Positions 1 through 8,028 of a DNA stretch of 38,210 bases are shown here, in pieces. The notes beneath the pieces are model-generated. The model had not been told where the DNA came from. It searched no databases and saw nothing but the letters and a program-made list of their open reading frames with translations. This DNA comes from Streptomyces rugosispiralis (GTDB lineage Bacteria; Actinomycetota; Actinomycetes; Streptomycetales; Streptomycetaceae), in contig NZ_JANIAA010000062.1 of the NCBI RefSeq assembly GCF_024505145.1, positions 1 to 38,210 on the forward strand, given 5' to 3'. Each line of letters opens with the position of its first letter. Position 1 is the stretch's first letter. A program made the position numbers and the translations under genes.

Positions 1-122
1 CGCCCAGTGGGTGCAGTCCGCACGTTCCATCGCGCCGTATTCCCGCCCACAGCCCGCGGCAGCCGTGATCAGACCCACAAAACCGCAGGCCCGGGCCGTC
101 TGGCGGTGTTCCACACCGCTCG

Positions 123-128
123 TATGCT
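123..128 (+). promoter_or_regulatory. Candidate -10 box of fbiC, leaderless-type
   Basis: TATGCT lies six bases before the fbiC ATG. The only purine-rich Shine-Dalgarno-like run (GGAGG) directly abuts the ATG and so is too close to act normally. This layout fits a transcript starting at or next to the start codon, as is common in Streptomyces. No clear -35 hexamer is visible. The rest of 1-122 shows no gene I can support. Confidence 0.35.
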
Positions 129-134
129 CGGAGG

Positions 135-2747
135 ATGACCACGAGCGCGCAGGGAAACGAACCGGGTACCCCGACTGGCTCCGCCGCCCCCACAGCCAAC
201 GCGATGCGCCGTGCGCTCAAGCGCGCCCGCGACGGCGTGGCGCTGGACACCGCCGAGGCCGCGGTGCTGCTCCAGGCGCGCGGTGACGACCTCCGGGAAT
301 TGATGGCCTCCGCCGCCCGGGTCCGCGACGCGGGCCTGGAGGCGGCCGGCCGCCCCGGGGTCATCACCTACTCGCGCAGTGTCTTCATCCCGCTCACCCG
401 GCTGTGCCGGGACAAGTGTCACTACTGCACCTTCGCGACCGTCCCCGGCAAGCTGCGCCGCGCGGGTTATGGGATGTTCATGTCGCCCGACGAGGTCCTG
501 GCGATCGCCCGCCGGGGCGCCGAAATGGGCTGCAAGGAAGCGCTGATCACCCTCGGCGACCGCCCCGAGGACCGCTGGCCCGAGGCGCGCGAGTGGCTGG
601 AGGCCGAGGGGTACGACGACACCATCGCGTACGTACGGGCCATGGCCATCCGCATCCTGGAGGAGACGGGCCTGCTGCCCCACCTCAACCCCGGCGTGCT
701 GACCTGGACCGACTTCCAGCGGCTCAAGCCGGTCGCCCCCTCCATGGGGATGATGCTGGAGACCACCGCCGAGCGGCTGTGGAGCGAGCCCGGCGGCCCC
801 CACTACGGCTCGCCAGACAAGGAGCCGGCGGTGCGGCTGCGGGTGCTGGAGGACGCCGGGCGCAGCTCCGTCCCGTTCACCAGCGGGCTGCTGATCGGGA
901 TCGGCGAGAACCATGAGGAGCGGGCCGAGTCGCTGTTCGCGCTGCGCCGCGTCTCCCGTTCGTACCACGGCATCCAGGAAGTCATCGTGCAGAACTTCCG
1001 CGCCAAGCCGGACACCGCCATGCGGGGGATGCCGGACGCCGAGCTGGACGACCTGGTGGCCACCGTCGCCGTCGCCCGCCACATCCTGGGCCCCTCCGCC
1101 TGCATCCAGGCGCCGCCCAACCTGGTGGACGCGGAGTACGAGCGGCTCATCGGCGCCGGTATCGACGACTGGGGCGGCGTCTCGCCGCTCACCCCGGACC
1201 ACGTCAACCCCGAGCGCCCCTGGCCCCAGGTGGACGAGCTGGCCGAGCGCTCCGCGGCCGCCGGCTTCCGGCTGCGCGAACGGCTCGCGGTCTACCCCGA
1301 GTACGTCCGGCGCGGCGAGCCCTGGCTGGACCCCCGGCTGCTGCCGCATGTGACCGCCCTCGCCGACCCCGGGACCGGCCTGGCCCGCGAGGACGCGATC
1401 CCCACCGGGCTGCCCTGGCAGGAGCCCGACGAGGCGTTCACCGCCTCCGGCCGCACCGATCTGCACCGCGCCATCGACACCGAGGGCCGCACCGGTGACC
1501 GCCGTGAGGACTTCGACGAGGTCTATGGCGACTGGGAGGCGCTGCGCGAGGCCGCGGCGCCCGGGATGGTCCCCTCCCGCATCGACGCCGACATCAAGGC
1601 CGCGCTGGCCCAGGCCGCCGACGACCCGACCCGGCTGACCGACCCCGAGGCGCTGGCCCTGCTCCACGCCGAGGGCCCGGCGCTGGACGCCCTGTGCCGC
1701 GTCGCCGACGATCTGCGCCGGGCGACCGTCGGCGACGACGTCACCTACATCGTCACCAGGAACATCAACTTCACCAATGTCTGCTACACCGGCTGCCGCT
1801 TCTGCGCCTTCGCCCAGCGCCGTACCGACGCCGACGCCTACACCCTCTCCCTGAACCAGGTCGCCGACCGCGCCCAGCAGGCGTGGGACGTGGGCGCGGT
1901 GGAGGTCTGCATGCAGGGCGGCATCCACCCGGATCTGCCCGGCACCGCGTACTTCGACATCGCACGCGCCGTCAAGGAGCGCGTGCCCGGCATGCATGTC
2001 CACGCCTTCTCCCCGATGGAGGTCGTCAACGGCGCGACCCGTACGGGCATGTCCATCCGCGAATGGCTGACGGCGGCGCGCGAGGCGGGCCTGGACACCA
2101 TTCCCGGCACGGCCGCCGAGATCCTGGACGACGAGGTGCGCTGGGTCCTCACCAAGGGCAAGCTGCCGACGGCCACCTGGGTCGAGGTCGTCAAAACGGC
2201 GCATGAGCTGGGTATCCGGTCCTCGTCCACGATGATGTACGGCCATGTGGACCAGCCCCGCCACTGGCTGGCCCATCTGCGGCTGCTCGCCGAGATCCAG
2301 CAGGAGACGGGCGGCTTCACCGAATTCGTCACCCTTCCCTTCATCCACACCAATGCCCCCGTCTACCTCGCCGGTATCGCCCGCCCCGGCCCCACCACCC
2401 GCGACAACCGCGCGGTCACGGCCATGGCGCGGATCCTGCTCCACCCCCACATCCCCAACATCCAGACCAGCTGGGTGAAGCTGGGCACGGAGGGCGCCGC
2501 CGAGATGCTCCGCTCCGGCGCCAACGACCTGGGTGGCACCCTTATGGAGGAGACCATCTCCCGTATGGCGGGCTCCTCCTACGGCTCCTACCGCTCCATC
2601 CAGGACCTGGTGGCCATCGCCGAACTGGCCGGCCGCCCGGCCCGCGCCCGCGGCACCACCTACGGCCCCGTCTCCGAGGAACGCCAGGCCGCCGCCCTCG
2701 CCTCGGACGGCCATCTGCCCGAGCTGCTCCCCGTGTTGGGGGACTGA
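135..2747 (+). CDS. fbiC: FO synthase FbiC (7,8-didemethyl-8-hydroxy-5-deazariboflavin synthase)
   Basis: Makes FO, the deazaflavin chromophore of coenzyme F420, from tyrosine and the flavin precursor 5-amino-6-ribitylaminouracil. It has two radical-SAM halves (CofG-like then CofH-like) in one 870-residue chain, the usual actinobacterial form. Each half has its own [4Fe-4S] motif: C91-x3-C95-x2-C98 (CRDKCHYC) and C550-x3-C554-x2-C557 (CYTGCRFC). The length and an intact frame argue for a working enzyme. The ATG at 135 is preferred because a TATGCT box sits just upstream and suggests leaderless translation. An internal ATG at 204 (MRRALKR) is a possible alternative that would leave both domains intact. 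The gene ends only about 30 bp before the TnpB-like element. The family assignment is firm. Confidence 0.97.
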   Translation: MTTSAQGNEPGTPTGSAAPTANAMRRALKRARDGVALDTAEAAVLLQARGDDLRELMASAARVRDAGLEAAGRPGVITYSRSVFIPLTRLCRDKCHYCTFATVPGKLRRAGYGMFMSPDEVLAIARRGAEMGCKEALITLGDRPEDRWPEAREWLEAEGYDDTIAYVRAMAIRILEETGLLPHLNPGVLTWTDFQRLKPVAPSMGMMLETTAERLWSEPGGPHYGSPDKEPAVRLRVLEDAGRSSVPFTSGLLIGIGENHEERAESLFALRRVSRSYHGIQEVIVQNFRAKPDTAMRGMPDAELDDLVATVAVARHILGPSACIQAPPNLVDAEYERLIGAGIDDWGGVSPLTPDHVNPERPWPQVDELAERSAAAGFRLRERLAVYPEYVRRGEPWLDPRLLPHVTALADPGTGLAREDAIPTGLPWQEPDEAFTASGRTDLHRAIDTEGRTGDRREDFDEVYGDWEALREAAAPGMVPSRIDADIKAALAQAADDPTRLTDPEALALLHAEGPALDALCRVADDLRRATVGDDVTYIVTRNINFTNVCYTGCRFCAFAQRRTDADAYTLSLNQVADRAQQAWDVGAVEVCMQGGIHPDLPGTAYFDIARAVKERVPGMHVHAFSPMEVVNGATRTGMSIREWLTAAREAGLDTIPGTAAEILDDEVRWVLTKGKLPTATWVEVVKTAHELGIRSSSTMMYGHVDQPRHWLAHLRLLAEIQQETGGFTEFVTLPFIHTNAPVYLAGIARPGPTTRDNRAVTAMARILLHPHIPNIQTSWVKLGTEGAAEMLRSGANDLGGTLMEETISRMAGSSYGSYRSIQDLVAIAELAGRPARARGTTYGPVSEERQAAALASDGHLPELLPVLGD

Positions 2748-2758
2748 CCGTTCCTAAA

Positions 2759-2803
2759 GACTGAGCGGTAGTGAGTCCTGTTACCAGGATTCATACTCAG
2801 TCG
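2759..2803. other. Hairpin at right end of TnpB-like element / after fbiC
   Basis: Outer arms GACTGAG (2759-2765) and CTCAGTC (2797-2803) enclose an inner hairpin CCTG-TTAC-CAGG (2777-2788). It spans the tnpB stop codon and starts about 12 bp after the fbiC stop. It may be the structured right end of the element (the 3' end of a reRNA/omegaRNA), a terminator for fbiC, or both. No T-run is present, so a simple intrinsic terminator is less likely. Confidence 0.45.
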
Positions 2804-4460
2804 CGTGCTCCGAACGGTGCTGGGCACTCCCCCAGCTACCGCTGGGAGGTACCCCCTGGTTCCCCGCGTTCGCTCCGCGTCCGGCGCGCATGGATCGTGT
2901 CCGTGGTCCGGGGGTGCGAGGGCGGGGTTCCTCACGCCTCGGGGCGCCCGGTCGGGCCTGGACGGTCCGATGCCCCGCACGATCGCTCTGGTCGTGTGGG
3001 GGCGGTGCCGTCCGTCGCCGGATCGGGTGTCCCAGGGCGCGCCTTCCGATCGCCACGGCGGCTGCGTCGTGGCGGGTGGTGGTGCGGTTGGTGCTGGTGA
3101 GGGGTTTCTGCCAGTGCTGGGCGCCCCACTTGCTGGTGTAGGCCGGGTCGACGGCGATGATGGTGATGCCGAGTTCGGCCGCCATGCTCACGAGCCGGGC
3201 CCGTAGTCTGCTGACGGGCATGCCCGAGATGAGATTGCGGAACTTCTTGCGCCTGCCGTGTTTCTCGCGGGTCTTGTCCGTGGTGAAGTCGAGGTCTTCG
3301 ATCGCGATGGCGAGGCCGTGGCGTTTGGCCCAGTGCAGCAGGCGGATCAGGGCGTGCCGGACCTGGGCGTCACGGTGTGGGGCGGGGCCGGACAGGTCGA
3401 AGCCGAACCGGAGCGGTTCTCCGACGGGGTTGCCGTGTGTGTCCAGACACCAGGCTGCGAGGTGATCGGCGTTGGTGTCGACGCCGACCAGGCCGTTGGT
3501 GCGGGCCGCGGCCAGGGGCACGGTCTTCACCGGGGGGATTGTCCACGATGCGGTGAGGTACCAGCGCCCGCGTGATGTGTCTTCGTGGATGCGGTAGGCG
3601 ATGGCGCGGTTGGCGGTGACCCGGTCGCGCCACTGCTCACCCCGGTGTGCGAACGCCACCCGCGCGGCGAGCACGTACCGGCCGTGCGGGGCGTTGGCCA
3701 GGTACGCCAGCGGGGCGGGGAGTTTGAGGGAGACCTCGCCGTCGGGGGTGACGCGGATGGTCTCGTTGCCGAACCGCTTGCCGGACTCGCCGTCGGCTTG
3801 GAGGAACCGGCGCACGGCCTGCCACCGCGTGCGCCACTGCTCCTCGGTGAGCCCGGTGGCCTGCAGGTGGTGGCGGGCGTTCAGCAGTCGCTTCCCGCCC
3901 CGCACCACACGGACGACTCCGGCCTCACGATCGGCCCGCGCCACCTGAAGCCGGTCTTCAAGGACGTGCAGGCGGCGGGCCTTGGCATGCCATTCCTGTC
4001 TGCTGCGGTAGCCGCCCGGAGCGCGCTTGCCGCCCTTCTCCCCGATCGGCAGGGACAGCCGGTGCGCGATCGTGCGCACACTCGCTTCCAGACTCTGGAT
4101 GTGCGCGAGCTGGCCGCGCCTGGCCAGCGCCCACTGATCATGGGTGGCCTTGGTGATCGACCCGGCCCATCGGGAGGAGGACTCCTGCGTCAGGGTCCTC
4201 TTGCGCTCGGCCCACTGGCCGGTGTCATGTTCCGGCCCGGCCGTGCACCGTGCTTTCAGGTCCAGGGAGGCGAGCGTACCGAGCAGGTCGCCGATCAGAC
4301 GAAGAACCTTCTCATCCTCAACACTCAGGTGCTTGAGCCGGTCGCGGACCGCGACTCCGGACGGGCCAAGGGCGACGAACGGTGCCGCCACCTCCCGTAG
4401 CCCGCCCATCCCCTCAACCCCCGCCCCCGCGCTGGCCGACAATCCCCTCACCACGCTCAA
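2781..4460 (-). CDS. TnpB-like RuvC nuclease lacking the zinc ribbon
   Basis: A homologue of IS200/IS605-class TnpB, an RNA-guided DNA endonuclease family ancestral to Cas12. The RuvC acidic residues appear intact: D328 (VGVDTNAD), E388 (AIEDLDF) and D465 (RHDAAAVAIG). Between residues 440 and 465, where most TnpB proteins have two CxxC pairs, there is YTSKWGAQHWQKPL with no cysteine, so the zinc ribbon is absent. Residues from about 485 to the end are low complexity (P, R, G, H) and look like translated non-coding sequence. They would overlap the 3' structural RNA that TnpB uses as guide. The tail also contains an in-frame insertion (PPSGSWGS) from a 32-bp repeat. The start is uncertain: ATG at 4460 has no Shine-Dalgarno and ATG at 4409 is an alternative. 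Family certain, activity unknown. Confidence 0.85.
   Translation of the reverse strand: MSVVRGLSASAGAGVEGMGGLREVAAPFVALGPSGVAVRDRLKHLSVEDEKVLRLIGDLLGTLASLDLKARCTAGPEHDTGQWAERKRTLTQESSSRWAGSITKATHDQWALARRGQLAHIQSLEASVRTIAHRLSLPIGEKGGKRAPGGYRSRQEWHAKARRLHVLEDRLQVARADREAGVVRVVRGGKRLLNARHHLQATGLTEEQWRTRWQAVRRFLQADGESGKRFGNETIRVTPDGEVSLKLPAPLAYLANAPHGRYVLAARVAFAHRGEQWRDRVTANRAIAYRIHEDTSRGRWYLTASWTIPPVKTVPLAAARTNGLVGVDTNADHLAAWCLDTHGNPVGEPLRFGFDLSGPAPHRDAQVRHALIRLLHWAKRHGLAIAIEDLDFTTDKTREKHGRRKKFRNLISGMPVSRLRARLVSMAAELGITIIAVDPAYTSKWGAQHWQKPLTSTNRTTTRHDAAAVAIGRRALGHPIRRRTAPPPHDQSDRAGHRTVQARPGAPRREEPRPRTPGPRTRSMRAGRGANAGNQGVPPSGSWGSAQHRSEHATEYESW
2827..2858. repeat. 32-bp palindromic repeat, copy 1 (inside tnpB-like 3' end)
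   Basis: The core CCCAGC-TACC-GCTGGG forms a six-base stem with a four-base loop, flanked by C-rich and G-rich arms. It matches 28411-28442 at 31 of 32 positions (A versus G at position 25). On the minus strand it is read in frame as part of the TnpB-like tail. Confidence 0.85.
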
Positions 4461-4693
4461 CGACCATCACTGACAAAGGTCACACATTCGACCAAGGAAC
4501 CTTCGTTCTCGCTCATGGGGCCGCACGTGCCGCAGCCCGAACACTCACTCATGTGCGCCAGAACACGCCTGTGCGCAGTCAATCGCCAGCAGTTCACAAC
4601 CCCGGCGCACGGTTCGCGGGCGCGCCGCGCGGATACTTCGGGGCGAGGCGCTCCTGGAGGAGGTACGACGCCCAGTGGGACGCTCAGGCCCGA

Positions 4694-4927
4694 GTGGCCG
4701 CTCCGGTCGTCAGCAGGGCCGCCCTCGGGGACGGGGCCGGGGCGGAGCGCTTCGTGGCGGAGCTGACCGCCGGCCGGCCGTACTGGGAGATCGTCGACGA
4801 GGTCATACGCGCTCTGGACGACCTCGCCCAGTGCCCCGGTGCCGACCCCACCCTGCTCGCCGCACTCCGCGCGCCGCTCGCCGAGCTCCGGGCGAGCCTG
4901 GACCACGGCCGGACGGCGCTCGGATAA
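4694..4927 (+). CDS. Small protein of unknown function
   Basis: A 77-residue frame with strongly Streptomyces-like codon use (third positions almost all G or C) and an ordinary composition, including FVAELTAGRPYWEIVDEVIR and a helical, leucine/alanine-rich second half. I do not recognise the family. The open frame continues upstream to 4382, but that part has poor codon use and runs into the TnpB-like element, so it is probably not coding. The GTG at 4694 is a compromise. The good Shine-Dalgarno GGAGGAGG (4656-4663) is 30 bases away and is better spaced for a GTG at 4675 in another frame, whose product is arginine-rich and unconvincing. The gene may be a 5'-truncated remnant left by insertion of the neighbouring element. 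Confidence 0.45.
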   Translation: MAAPVVSRAALGDGAGAERFVAELTAGRPYWEIVDEVIRALDDLAQCPGADPTLLAALRAPLAELRASLDHGRTALG

Positions 4928-5111
4928 GGGCTTTCGGCGCGCGGCCGACATTCGGTGAGGGAATTCGCATTCTCGGAATGCGACACTCCGACGTCTTCTC
5001 CGTGATGACGCCTTCACAATCCGCGGCGGCCAAGAGGCGATCATTAGGTGTCCATTACAGTTCAAAGACAGTTCAGGGCCATTCACGCAGCGAAGAAAAG
5101 AGGCATGGGTC

Positions 5112-6236
5112 GTGACCGCAACCGCCAGCGCAGCGACCGGCGTATGGGGCCGCGCCGAACAGCAGGACTTCCGCAGCCGGGTGCGCGGCTGTCTGCTCGG
5201 CGGGGCCATCGGGGACGCGCTGGGGGCGGCCGTGGAGTTCGCCTCCCTGGACGAGATCAGGGCGGCACACGGACCCGAGGGTGTGACGGACTTCCTGCCC
5301 GCCTATGGCGGCCGCGGACGGGTCACCGACGACACCCAGATGACGCTGTTCACAGTGGACGGACTGATACGGGCACAGGTGCGCCGCGACACCGGGGCCT
5401 GGCACCCGCCCACCGACATCCACTCCGCCCACCGCCGCTGGTACTCCACCCAGCGCGACTGGGGCCCCGATGAGCGCCGTAAGGATGCCGGCTGGCTGGC
5501 CCGCGAGGAGTGGCTGTACGCCCAGCGGTCCCCGGGCCGGGCCTGTATCACCGGGCTCGCCGACGAGACCATGGGCACCCTGGAACGGCCCAAGAACCCG
5601 GACTCCAAGGGATGCGGCGCCGTGATGCGCTCCGCGCCCTTCGGACTGCTGGTGGGCTGGGAGCCGCAGCTGGTCTTCCAACTGGCCATCGAGTGCGCGG
5701 CCCAGACCCACGGCCACCCCACCGGCTATCTCTCGGCCGGTGCCTTCGCCCTCATCGTGCACGGCCTGGCGCGCGGCGAGGCGCTGGACGGAGCCGTCCA
5801 GCGCGCCCTCGCCCATCTGGCCACCCGCCCCGGCCACGAGGAGACCACCCACGCGCTGCGGCACGCCCTCGGCGCCGTACGGCAGGGCCTGCCGACCCCC
5901 GACCGCGTCGCCTCGCTCGGCGAGGGCTGGACCGGTGAGGAGGCCCTGGCGATGGGCCTGTACTGCGCGCTGGTCGCCGAGGACGTCCGCCATGGGCTGC
6001 TGCTCGCGGTCAACCATGGCGGGGACAGCGACTCCACGGCGGCCGTCTGCGGCAATCTGCTGGGCGCGCTGCACGGCGAGACGGCGCTGCCGCCCGCCTG
6101 GCTGGCGGAGGTCGAGGGGCGCGGCACGATCCTGGAGCTGGCGGACGACTTCGCCATGGAGATGACCCAGGGCCCGGCCCTGCACGGCCCCGGCGCATCC
6201 TCCCCGGCCTGGCTCACCCGCTACCCGCGCGCGTAG
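5112..6236 (+). CDS. ADP-ribosylglycohydrolase (DraG) family protein
   Basis: A 374-residue member of the DraG/ARH family, dinuclear-metal hydrolases that remove ADP-ribose from proteins or small ligands. Hallmarks are visible: GGAIGDALGAAVEF (residues 30-43), the metal-binding TDDTQMT (72-78), a THGHPTG segment mid-protein, and NHGGDSDSTAAVCGN from about residue 301, which supplies the second set of metal-binding aspartates. The length is normal for a full family member. The GTG start at 5112 follows AAGAGG at a suitable distance; the ATG at 5105 is out of frame. The 3' end overlaps the convergent glycosyltransferase gene by 16 bp. The substrate cannot be told from sequence: there is no nitrogenase context, so a general role in reversing ADP-ribosylation is the likeliest guess. 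Confidence 0.9.
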   Translation: MTATASAATGVWGRAEQQDFRSRVRGCLLGGAIGDALGAAVEFASLDEIRAAHGPEGVTDFLPAYGGRGRVTDDTQMTLFTVDGLIRAQVRRDTGAWHPPTDIHSAHRRWYSTQRDWGPDERRKDAGWLAREEWLYAQRSPGRACITGLADETMGTLERPKNPDSKGCGAVMRSAPFGLLVGWEPQLVFQLAIECAAQTHGHPTGYLSAGAFALIVHGLARGEALDGAVQRALAHLATRPGHEETTHALRHALGAVRQGLPTPDRVASLGEGWTGEEALAMGLYCALVAEDVRHGLLLAVNHGGDSDSTAAVCGNLLGALHGETALPPAWLAEVEGRGTILELADDFAMEMTQGPALHGPGASSPAWLTRYPRA

Positions 6237-7660
6237 GTCCGATCTGCACCCGCACCGGCGGTGGTCCGCTGCCGCCCCAGGGGCCCGATCCCCTCCCGTG
6301 AACGCCATGAACGCCATGGGCGCAATGGATGCCATGGACGCCTTACGGCGCGCAGGGTCAGATACGCGGCCACGCCCAGGAAGGCGACGCCGATCAGCGG
6401 ATAGACGGCGGTGAGCAGCATCTGGGCGGGGTTCTGGTGGAGCTCCACCCGGGTCGGCCGGCTGTGGGGCGCGTACCAGACCATGAAGGAGCAGAACAGC
6501 AGCCCGGTCACCACCGTCCAGGCCGTCCAGCCCGCCGTGCGCCGCCGCACCGCCTCCACCGCGAGCAGCAGGACCATCGGGACGGCCCACACCCAGTGGT
6601 GCGACCAGGAGACCGGGCTGACCATGAGGGCGGTCACCGCGCAGGTCAGCGCGGCCCAGGCGCGGGCGTTCGGCAGGCGGCTGTCGTCGGTCAGCTGGGC
6701 GGCCACCGCCGTGGCCAGGCCCACACAGCCGACCAGCGCGGCCGCCGCGAGCCACCACATGCCGGGGTCGGGGGTGTGCAGCACACGCGCGAGTGCGCCC
6801 TTGAGGTTCTGGTTGCCCGCGCCCTCGACATCGCCGGGGCGGTCGGTCGCGAAGACGACCTCGGTCCAGAAGCGCCGGGAGTCATGCGGCAGCGCCAGGG
6901 CCGAGAACGCGACCGTAAGGACGAAGGCGGTGGTCGCGACGGCCGCGCGCCGCAGATGGTCGTTGCGGAGGCGCTGCGGCGGCGGGCCGCCTCCGGCGCG
7001 GCCGCGGGCCGCCCTGGCCGCCCGCAGGCGACGGAGGCCGAGAAGGAGCCCGGCGAGCCCCAGGAAGACCACGAAAAGCCCCGGGGTGAGCTTGATCCCG
7101 GTGGCGATACCCGTCCCGACCCCCGCCCAGCGGTGGCCCGCCCGGCGGGTCAGATCCCCTAGCACCAGCGCCGTGACCAGCAGATTGATCTGCCCGTAGC
7201 GCAGGGTCGTCCACACCGGCTCGCACCACACCCCGACGGCGGCCAGGGCCAGGACGGCGGCCGGCCGCGGCACCCGTGCGGGGAGTGCGATCAGTCGCAG
7301 CGACAGATGGGCCACGGCGACCATCAGGACGAGATTGACGGCCGTCCCGAAGGTCCGCAGGACGCCCGTGCTCATCACGGTCAGCGGGGTGAAGAGCAGG
7401 GCCGCGAACGGCGGATAGGTATTGGGCAGATTGTGCCTGGTCGCCCGCATGTCATACAGATCCAGCGCATTGCGTACGGTCCATCCCTCGGCGCGATAGA
7501 CCAGCAGGTCGACCATCGACACCTGGGCGGCCCGCTGCGCGATCCAGAACCCGGTGAAGGAGAGCAGACAGAAGACCGCCGCGCACAGGACCGGTCGGCG
7601 GAGTACGAAGGCGCGGGCCCGGTGGATCCGGGAGTCGGTGATCGTCTGGGTGGCGGTCAC
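6221..7660 (-). CDS. GT87/DUF2029 family membrane glycosyltransferase
   Basis: A 479-residue polytopic membrane protein with about ten hydrophobic helices and an early external loop (VDLLVYRAEGWTVRNALDLYD, then NTYPPFAALLFTPL). This is the pattern of the actinobacterial GT-C type GT87 family, which includes polyprenyl-phosphomannose-dependent alpha-mannosyltransferases. The early acidic residues fit the GT-C catalytic loop. GTG at 7660 is chosen because CTGGAG lies five bases upstream; the longer frame begins with proline/arginine-rich non-coding-like sequence. A cytoplasmic linker near residues 210-240 is rich in Arg/Gly. The C-terminus contains a W-x-x repeat (PWHPLRPWRSWRSR) encoded by 9-nt tandem repeats. 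It converges on and overlaps the ADP-ribosylglycohydrolase gene by 16 bp. The acceptor is unknown. Confidence 0.8.
   Translation of the reverse strand: MTATQTITDSRIHRARAFVLRRPVLCAAVFCLLSFTGFWIAQRAAQVSMVDLLVYRAEGWTVRNALDLYDMRATRHNLPNTYPPFAALLFTPLTVMSTGVLRTFGTAVNLVLMVAVAHLSLRLIALPARVPRPAAVLALAAVGVWCEPVWTTLRYGQINLLVTALVLGDLTRRAGHRWAGVGTGIATGIKLTPGLFVVFLGLAGLLLGLRRLRAARAARGRAGGGPPPQRLRNDHLRRAAVATTAFVLTVAFSALALPHDSRRFWTEVVFATDRPGDVEGAGNQNLKGALARVLHTPDPGMWWLAAAALVGCVGLATAVAAQLTDDSRLPNARAWAALTCAVTALMVSPVSWSHHWVWAVPMVLLLAVEAVRRRTAGWTAWTVVTGLLFCSFMVWYAPHSRPTRVELHQNPAQMLLTAVYPLIGVAFLGVAAYLTLRAVRRPWHPLRPWRSWRSREGIGPLGRQRTTAGAGADRTYARG
6301..6345. repeat. 9-nt tandem repeat, five units, within GT87 C-terminus
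   Basis: Units aacgccatg, aacgccatg, ggcgcaatg, gatgccatg and gacgcctta follow each other without gaps. On the minus strand they encode a tryptophan/arginine-rich triplet repeat in the last part of the GT87 protein. Such repeats are prone to unit-number change without breaking the frame. Confidence 0.8.
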
Positions 7661-7889
7661 GGGGGCTCCAGAGGTCCCTGGGGACGGCGGCTCGGTGGGG
7701 GCGGGGCGAAGCCGGGTCCGGTGGTGCGGTCGGTGCGGGTGGCGCGGTCGGTGGCAGGCAGGCTCGGACGGCCGACCATAGTACGTTCCGGATGAGAACC
7801 GCAGGTGAGCAAAAGGTTGCCTGGACTGCAAAGATTCCTAGCTCGCCACCCCGGCCTCGCGTTCCGCTTCCGCCCCGCGGGGAACCCCC

Positions 7890-7941
7890 ATGGACGGCAC
7901 GCATGGACGGCACCCATGGACGGCACCCATGGACGGCACGC
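7890..7941. repeat. 13-bp tandem repeat, four units
   Basis: Four head-to-tail copies of ATGGACGGCACSC (starts at 7890, 7903, 7916 and 7929) lie in the 368-bp gap between the symporter 3' end and the GT87 start. Because the unit is 13 bp the repeat shifts frame and is unlikely to be coding. Apart from this repeat and the terminator at 7960-8004 I see nothing else in 7661-8028. Confidence 0.85.
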
Positions 7942-7959
7942 ACCGATGAACAGACAGAA

Positions 7960-8004
7960 CCGGGCCGCCGGTCACCCCACACCGGGTGGTGACCGGCGGC
8001 CCGG
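7960..8004. terminator. Strong GC-rich terminator hairpin after symporter gene
   Basis: A perfect 17-bp inverted repeat (7960-7976 and 7988-8004, arm core GGGCCGCCGGTCACC) with an 11-base loop lies 25 bp past the symporter stop codon. It fits the GC-rich, T-tract-poor terminators of Streptomyces. Confidence 0.85.
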
Positions 8005-8028
8005 ATCGAGGCCGCCGCGCGGTAGGTG

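Larger units (their letters stand above)
2755..4500 (-). mobile_element. IS605/IS607-class TnpB-only element (approximate limits)
   Basis: A single tnpB-like gene sits between fbiC and unrelated genes, with no TnpA partner and no terminal inverted repeats. That is how stand-alone IS200/IS605-class TnpB elements look. The right end, past the tnpB stop, carries a compact hairpin (2759-2803) and lies directly after the fbiC stop codon. The left boundary cannot be fixed by eye and is placed just upstream of the annotated tnpB start. Related Streptomyces elements, as I remember them, have very similar 3' tails. The element is immobile on its own unless a TnpA acts in trans. Confidence 0.5.

Noticed and set aside
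69..2714. 881-codon minus-strand frame opposite fbiC
   Set aside because: Shadow of the GC-rich fbiC codons: composition dominated by Gly/Val/Arg/His with no recognisable domain.
4675..5115. Frame starting at GTG 4675 behind a very good GGAGGAGG site
   Set aside because: The product is almost entirely Arg/Gly/Pro/Ala, as expected of a shifted reading of the better frame at 4694-4927; codon third positions are not G/C-biased.
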